From the NCBI GenBank assembly GCA_036971615.1, contig JAYKKR010000016.1:186001-250000 (forward strand): 64,000 nucleotides of DNA. Direction: 5' to 3'. Positions 58,346 through 64,000 of this stretch are shown piece after piece; the stretch's first letter is position 1, and every line of letters begins with the position of its first letter. The position numbers and the translations under genes were made by a program. Origin of the DNA: Amyloporia xantha (lineage: Eukaryota > Basidiomycota > Agaricomycetes > Polyporales > Adustoporiaceae). A model generated the notes under the pieces. It searched no databases and was not told the origin of the DNA. It was given only the letters and a program-made list of their open reading frames with translations.

Positions 58346-59862
58346 GATAACTGTAGCGAATGGGAGTTGAAAGGGGCAGGGTCTGACACCTCATGCAAGA
58401 GCGAAGACCTGCCGGTATTTACGGTTAAGTACAACAGGCTTCACCGGACCTTTCCGACTCTATGCGACTCAGAGCCATCTCAGCGGGCCAGTGTTGTCTC
58501 ATATAGATCAAGTTCTTCATAGTATCAAATAACACATTGAAGCGATCACCGGAAAAAAAACTTAGAATATATATTGGACTGCAGAAAATGAGGTCATGGT
58601 CATGAGAATGCAGCTTTCAGGTGTTGTTGCCCCGGAACTCGCATTGGCGATGTCAGGTTGTCAACCGAAAATGCACATGAGGTGATTCTATCAGGTTCTA
58701 GTGTGTCCTCTAGATAACATAGAGGATACTTACCGTTAATTCGGAGATGCGCTATAGCGGAAATCAATATGTATGAGGCTTATATCGTTGACTTGTGAAT
58801 GGGCGCTCTATATCATGGCAGCACCGTGCGTCGTACCGATTGACTTGCGGAGGTGGAAGAATGCGAGCAGCTCAAATCCGAAGAGTGATTGCGACTGCAA
58901 GGGTGAATTCGGCGGCGTCGCACGATCGGTAACTTTGACGAAGAATCTGCCGGCGGTGTTATAGATAAATGCAGCCGAACCTGAATTAGAACATTCATGA
59001 TATTCGCCGTGCGCACAAAAGGATATATTCACGATGTGTCCGAAAAGTCGGTACTTGGGCCATTTGACTGTGTCCTTCGCTCCTGAATGATGCGGTCCGA
59101 TCCTAAAATGAAATTGTGTGTGGAAGCGTGGGGCAGTACTAGAGACTATGAAGAGGGCAAGCAGGTGACGACACACTGCTTTCGGAACGACGCTGCACAT
59201 ATGAAAGGCATCTTACAGCTCGAAAGCAATGGCAAACACGTCGATGATCGATCGAAGAACACGTGCTCCGAGTCGTCGCCACACGTTCAACGTACCGATA
59301 CTTAATCCTAGCTGACAAAAGCTAACAGGGAACCGAAGTATTAGAACGGCAATGCTCAGTTCTGTGTGAGCATTCGAGTATTGAATGACTTATGGCCGAA
59401 AGGGTGTCCCAGTTCACATGCTTTCGAAGGGTTTTCAGGTAGGTACTGTTCATAGTCGGCCAAGCATTTTGGAAGATCTGCATGCATCATGTTCATTTTG
59501 ATTGTCTGAGATCGCGAATTGGCGTGCGGGTATAAATGATATGTCGGAGGCCACCACTGTCCCTACAACTGATTTAATGCATGCAGCATGGTCTCAACAG
59601 AGGGTGTGCTGCCTCTGAAGCTCAGTGCTCTACTTATTCCACAATGTGCCTTGTATGGTATTGAGGGGTTATAATCCTGTCTCACAACATATCCCGAAGC
59701 ACGGATAGTGACTGACCATTGATAAACACGGATGTATACAAAGACATGATAGAACTGAATCATATGTACAACATGACGCGAACTTCTACCCAGCCAGCTA
59801 GGCGATATCAGTAGCACTGACATTGGTCATGTACACTCGAGATCGAACCGTTCTAAAGGCGC
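58346..59862. other. Inter-copy region with exon-like remnants
   Basis: On the minus strand, a patch at 58850-58960 (RFFVKVTDRAT..., ending at a GTCAATCGG donor) and a short one near 58740-58756 (ISELT, then GTAAGTATCC) have counterparts in unit 2 (61870-61990, ...TVKFANIDHAK..., ending at GTCAATAGG; and ISEIM then GTAAGGATCC near 61737). Shared donors suggest former or still active exons of a second gene or of the 5' end of the orphan gene. I could not build a full frame. The right part is the 3' flank of copy 2. Confidence 0.4.
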
Positions 59863-61182
59863 TTACAGTGCAGCATCATCCTTCATGGGATCGGACGCCT
59901 TCGCAAGCATGTGAAATCTCTCCGCGTCGATGGCGCCGGCGTTGATGAAGTCTTTGGCCAGGCCCTCCAAGCCGACCGGCCGCAGAATGTTCACGACCTC
60001 GTGGAAGCCGTCGGACGAGGAGGGAGCCAAAGGAGCTTCTTCCGAGAGGCGTTGGGCGACCGTGCGTGTGTTTTTTCTCGGCGAACGCACTGGCATTCCT
60101 TTCTGGAATGAGTGAGACGAACGGTCAGACAAAGGAGTATGTATGCCATTACAGATAGGTTTGTGACAACCTGCGAGCACTTACCGGTACAAAGGTCGAC
60201 ACAGCCGGACGATGAACTGCAGTCGGCGCATCCTCATCATCAGAGTCCGAGTGCACATCACGTGCAGACTGATATGCCACCGGCACAGGAGGAGCGTTGT
60301 TTGGGCGGGGAACGGGAACACACACCGACTGTATGAGAGGAGGTAAGTGATGTAAGTTGGCCAGGTAGCCACACAGCAAGGTTGTTATCGGAAAAGAAAT
60401 GTCCCGCCATACGAGACCTTCGAAAAAGCGTAGGGCACATGGCCACGGATGCCGTCCACCCACTTGTCTAGACATAGGCATGAGACTCATGCCACTCACC
60501 TCAGGTATGATATGAGTGCTTCGAGTCTGAGGACGAGATGCTGGTATATTCTCGTCGGAGTGATGCGAAGGTGCGCTCTCCGTCTCGCTTTCCGAATCCG
60601 TTGACTGGGCTTCATCGCTGGAGTCACTATCCGTTTGACGGGTTTGCTCTCGGCGCCTCCGGTAGCTGGCCCTCGTCTGCTTGAGGTGCCGGTCCATGTA
60701 TGTCTTCAGGGGCCATAAATGTTCGTATACTTTGACCCAGGGCAGTTTTACACAGACCTGAAATAATGTATTGAGGAAGGGAGGTCACACGACGAGAAAA
60801 GTTCGCCGAACCTGATTGTAGGCCTCCGACAATTTCATTGGATCTTGGTCTTCTAGTTTGCGCCCGACGTCCAAGTATTTATGGGCTACCAAGCGTAGCA
60901 TAGCCTGTATATATATCAGGTAGAAAAGTGAGTGTAAGTGGATCAGTATGACCATCCACAAGGTGAATTAAACTCGTTATCTGGCTCACGGTGAATGCAT
61001 GAAACTCGGGAGTATTTTGGTCAGTAAATCCCATCGCGCGCAATAGATGACGACTCTTTATGGGTGACTGAGGACGCCGGATAGCATGGTGTGGAATATG
61101 GGGCACTGTGAGGCACCCATCAAGTGTCAAGTTGGTTGGAGGCACCATACCATGCATGGAAGGACGTACCGTCGCCGAACAT
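59863..61182 (-). CDS. Orphan protein with SAM-like C-terminus, tandem copy 2 (C-terminally shortened)
   Basis: Six exons on the minus strand (61170-61182, 60990-61105, 60812-60904, 60500-60757, 60185-60328, 59863-60102) give 287 residues. It parallels copy 1: MFGDVPHIPHHAIRRPQSP, LRAMGFTDQNTPEFHAFT, KLPWVKVYEHLWPLKTYMDR, a Ser/Asp/Glu-rich middle, then FHEVVNILRPVGLEGLAKDF and AERFHMLAKASDPMKDDAAL with a stop. Compared with copy 1 it lacks the last ~20 residues of the SAM-like bundle, because an early TAA follows KDDAAL. It also has an extra intron in the disordered region (GTGAGT...CATACAG). First exon (13 nt) and third exon (93 nt) match copy 1 exactly in length. A TATATATAC box lies about 60 bases upstream of the ATG. 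Function unknown. Confidence 0.7.
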
Positions 61183-61239
61183 GGCGCTCCCAATGCAGAA
61201 CACAGTTCCAATGGTGAGCGAGAATGTTGCCAAAACGCC

Positions 61240-61250
61240 CGTATATATAC
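61240..61250 (-). promoter_or_regulatory. TATA box of orphan copy 2
   Basis: GTATATATAC on the minus strand lies about 60 bases upstream of the ATG at 61182. It supports the chosen start. Copy 1 has no equally clear motif at that position. Confidence 0.4.
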
Positions 61251-62601
61251 CCGGGCTGGTCACGACGCCTCGTGTACCAGGAGGACCCAATCATAATATT
61301 TGAACGGTGACTTCCCAAATTGACAATGCGACCTGTCACAGAGAACTTGACGGATAATTCCGACCCTCTGAGAATGAGCCGTTTTGGTCGGCCAGATTCT
61401 CGCACATAGACATATTCTGTGAGGTAAAAAATGATGTTCTGGAGCAATGTTACGCGGTGAAATAAATTTGTGATATATAAGGGATCGATAAGAGCCGTAA
61501 CGACTAGCAACCGGGGTTTTGAAGGCCTATATTTCAGAAATTGAGCATTTCTAGGAGCTATCAGCTCTGTGGTCGCATTGCACCTTATATGTATGAAGGA
61601 CACTCATGATGGAAGAATCAAAGAACAAAGAAGACATACCATCAAGCCCCAAATGAAGCGACACTACATTGGATGTGGACAAATCATATGAGGTTCTAGT
61701 TGCATCAGGCCTCTAGATGAAACAAAGGATCCTTACCATTATTTCGGAGATACCCAACGAAAATTGTCTACAGGGCCCATTTCGGTGTCCTGCTCACAGA
61801 TATCCGAGAACAATTGGCGTGTTATGAGTGCTTTTGAATGACGATACCGTGCGGCGTGCGGTGCACCTATTGACCTGCGGAAGAGTAGGAGCAGTCGAAA
61901 GAGACGCCCGGGTGCGATCGTAGGCCATCGTAGGCCTGCAGTCGCTTCGCATGATCGATATTGGCGAACTTGACGGTGGTCCCACCGCAACCCTGACGGC
62001 GGAGATACAGACATAAGAAGCTAGACGTCCATGCGTGAAAATATATCGACATCTCATTCTGCAGCAAGTTCTCGACAGGCATCCGCAGAACGTCACGTCG
62101 GTGAACGGCCTTTGAACGGCCTTGCCGCATGCACGCTTTCCCTTAAGCTTCGGTGACAGAGCACCTTACATATATCGCATATCTCTCGCTTAGGGCTCTC
62201 TGATTCGGGAAAAAGATTGAGGGCAGCAAACAAAGGCTGCGACCTCGCAAAGTTCTTGTGGTTCTTTCGAAACTGCAGGTTTGATATCTCGCTAACACGA
62301 GCGCCCTCACAAAATAAAGGATGCGACGTCCACCCCTGGTCAGAACCCATTAATGAAGGTCAGACCTGGGAAAGTCAGTGATGTACCGTAGTGCAATACC
62401 GAAAATGAAAGCGGCAGAGATAAGTCTCCGAGACGATCATTGCAGGACTCATGGCCAGAAGGATATCAAGTCCATGCGTTTTGAAGGCCTTTCGCGTACC
62501 TACTGTACATGTTCGGCCAAACATAAATAGTACGGCTCAAATAATCACTCTCCTTCACCTACCATGACTGCATACATGCAGCGAAGGCTCTCGTCTCATG
62601 C
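61251..62601. other. Intergenic region, right part of duplicated unit 2
   Basis: Contains the unit-2 versions of the exon-like patches (about 61737-61990 on the minus strand). A 158-codon minus-strand frame also starts at 61603 and overlaps the orphan gene's start in another frame. I see no supportable complete gene. The last ~75 bases are the 3' flank of the Gln/Pro-rich gene. Confidence 0.35.
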
Positions 62602-64000
62602 TCACGCAGGAGCCCCCACGCCCTGTGGTCCAGGATGCGCACCCTGCGCACCCTCGCCCGACACATCCATACTCGCCAGCTGACCAGGCAGCCCATAGTA
62701 TTGCGTCTGCCACCCAGGCTGTTGCGCACCAGCCACATGTTCTGCACCAACAGGGGGAGGCGACGACTCTTGAGGAGCTGGCGAAGTATACCCAGTAGCA
62801 CCGTACGCTGGTTGTTGGGGCTGGACACTTGCAGTGGGGTTAGTTGGTGCTGGGGCACCGTGTTGTTGTACAGCGGGAAGCTCAGCGCTATAATAATGAT
62901 TTGGCTGAGAAGTAGGCCCAGATGCTGGCAGCGCATCCTGGCCTGGCTGTCCGAGCGGAACAGCGTAGTCACCTTCTTCCGGTGACGACTGCTGTGGCGC
63001 AGGAGATTCATAGGTAGCGTGCTGGTAAGGCGAAGGAGTACCCTGTGATGACACAGCACCTTGCTGAGAATACTGCGCAGGTCCCGCCTGGCCATGCGCC
63101 TGTGCCTGTGACTGTTGCACAATGTCTTGTGACACAGTCGGAGCAACTTGCGGGGGAGGTCCTTCCTTGACACCCGGGACAGAAATGAAGTACACTGAGC
63201 CCGTGGGGTCGGTGCCGCCCTGAGCGTAGTACTGCGCCCACGCCTGCGCGTTGGGATCCGGGTAGGTCATGTTCGGGTCGAAAACGTATGGCGGGCCGCT
63301 CTGCTCGTTAGGTTCTTGCGCCTGGGGTTGAGGTTGAGCCTGAGCCTGAGACTGCGCCTGAACGTGTGCCTGTGATTGAGGTTGAGCCTGAAGCTGCGCC
63401 TGAGCTTGCGGCTGCTGCTGCTGAGGTTGAGGCTGAGGTTGAGGCTGAGGCTGTGGTTGTGGTTGTGGTTGTTGCTGAGGCTGCAATTGCTGTTGCTGTT
63501 GAGGCTGCGGCTGCTGATAGTGCGTCTGAGCAGTCTGTAGCGTAGCCTGAGATGGCGCTTGTGGTTGCAAAGGCTTGCGGTGCATACGCTTGCGGCTCAG
63601 GTTGTCCACTGTAAGGAGCAGGAGCACCGTAAGCCTGGGGCTGGGCGTACATTCTCTGAGGCTTGTGAGTGTACACGGTAGACTGAGGTCGGGCAGTGCC
63701 AGGATAACTGCCCTCAGGACTCTGAGAATAGGCCGCTGCAGCGGCGGGATAGGCATTGTAGCCTGGCTGTTCGTATACAGCCGGATTCCAGCCATATTGC
63801 TGAGGTCCACTGGCCATGCCATAGCCTTGTCGGCCTCGTGAATCGGGACGGCCGATGTATGACAAGGACTGGGCTTGAGGATAAGCCGGGCGCCCATCGT
63901 ACACTGCAGATACTTATGAGAAGGGCGATCAGCAGTAGGTCTAACAACGACTTACTTGCGGTGTGCCGCGCCAGGCTTTCCTCCATCATGCGGTCGAAGA
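62602..64000 (-). CDS. C-terminal part of a Gln/Pro-rich protein, possibly HSE1-like (ESCRT-0); frameshifted and cut by the edge
   Basis: Minus strand, entering from beyond 64000: an exon ends at 63956 (FDRMMEESLARHTA), a 52-nt GTAAGT...CTGCAG intron follows, then exon 63903-62602. The frame first reads MYDGRPAYPQAQSLSYIGRP... Tyr/Ala/Pro-rich. At 63569-63571 (TTT on the minus strand) it must shift by one base to continue as LQPQAPSQATLQTAQTHYQQ, a poly-Gln/Pro tract, then PPYVFDPNMTYPDPNAQAWA, QYYAQGGTDP, VYFISVPGVK and a Pro/Gln tail ending at 62602. The MMEESLARHT segment and the Tyr/Gln/Pro tail resemble fungal HSE1/STAM, the ESCRT-0 partner of Vps27. The SH3 and VHS domains that would prove it lie outside the window. 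The shift suggests a 1-nt sequencing insertion or a real lesion. Confidence 0.6.
63395..63545 (-). repeat. Gln/Pro-codon repeat tract
   Basis: CAG/CAA/CCA-rich simple repeats encode (QP)n and polyGln in the right-edge gene. They are slippage-prone and probably length-polymorphic. The neighbouring frameshift lies only about 25 bases away. Confidence 0.8.

Larger units (their letters stand above)
56744..62524. repeat. Tandem duplication of a 2.7-3.0-kb unit
   Basis: Unit 1 runs from about 56744 to 59465 and unit 2 from about 59466 to 62524, in the same orientation. Both begin TTTTGGAAGATCTG..TGCATCATGTTC and end with a phrase like GGTACTGT.CAT.GTCGGCCAA.CAT. The 3' flanks of the encoded genes are clearly similar. 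The coding exons match in order and often in length, and diverged exon-like patches further upstream match too (58850-58960 with 61870-61990). The boundaries are by eye and may be off by tens of bases. Confidence 0.75.

Noticed and set aside
62602..63897. 431-codon minus-strand frame read as an intact gene
   Set aside because: Its N-terminal third is in the wrong frame. The genuine start is the spliced frame at 63903, so a frame change near 63570 is needed.

Overview
The window is nuclear DNA of a filamentous basidiomycete, most likely a wood-decay Agaricomycete. Genes are cut by many short (about 45-110 nt) GT-AG introns, some exons are only 10-16 nt, and there are no operons or Shine-Dalgarno sites. 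Recognisable proteins include a secreted 'glycopeptide' pair, Zn(II)2Cys6 regulators, RHO3, MSC2, RCD1/CNOT9, PDCD2/TSR4 and a CUE-like/CCCH/Smr protein. All exon structures were rebuilt by eye from GT-AG signals, reading-frame continuity and comparison of paralogues inside the window. Coordinates given are for coding sequence only.

Layout. 0.6-1.3 kb: small C2H2 zinc-finger gene (+). 1.3-7.7 kb: gene-poor. 7.7-11.3 kb: large heavy-metal (Cu-type) P1B ATPase with a Cys-rich N-terminus (+). 11.8-12.4 kb: small membrane protein (-). 12.8-17.2 kb: two paralogous secreted glycopeptide genes (-), with a 498-bp non-autonomous hAT-like element (8-bp target duplication) between them. 17.3-20.8 kb: nothing recognised. 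20.9-23.4 kb: long low-complexity protein with a PP1-docking-like motif (+). 24.3-25.5 kb: 1.16-kb non-autonomous CACTA-like element with a 3-bp target duplication. 25.8-30.7 kb: coiled-coil protein and the CUE-like/CCCH/Smr protein (both -).

32.8-36.2 kb: Zn2Cys6 transcription factor A (+), with a paralogue, factor B (+), at 51.5-54.9 kb. Between them lies a conserved housekeeping block: F-box protein (-, one apparent frameshift), MSC2-like zinc transporter (+), RCD1/CNOT9 (-), coiled-coil plus PH protein (-) and PDCD2/TSR4 (-). A 4-kb stretch without convincing genes follows. 55.4-56.5 kb: RHO3 (+). 56.7-62.5 kb: a tandem duplication of a roughly 2.7-3.0-kb unit, each copy carrying an unrecognised gene with a SAM-like C-terminal region (-). 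62.6 kb to the right edge: 3' part of a Gln/Pro-rich protein, possibly ESCRT-0 HSE1-like (-), also with an apparent 1-nt frameshift.

Functionally the window is a mix of metal handling (P1B ATPase, MSC2), mRNA decay and quality control (RCD1, Smr protein), ribosome biogenesis (PDCD2/TSR4), polarity signalling (RHO3), transcription control and lineage-specific secreted or orphan families. No rRNA, tRNA or CRISPR feature was found. The most unusual items are the two terminal-inverted-repeat elements with intact target duplications, the orphan tandem family at 57-61 kb, and the two duplicated families whose intron positions can be compared exon by exon.
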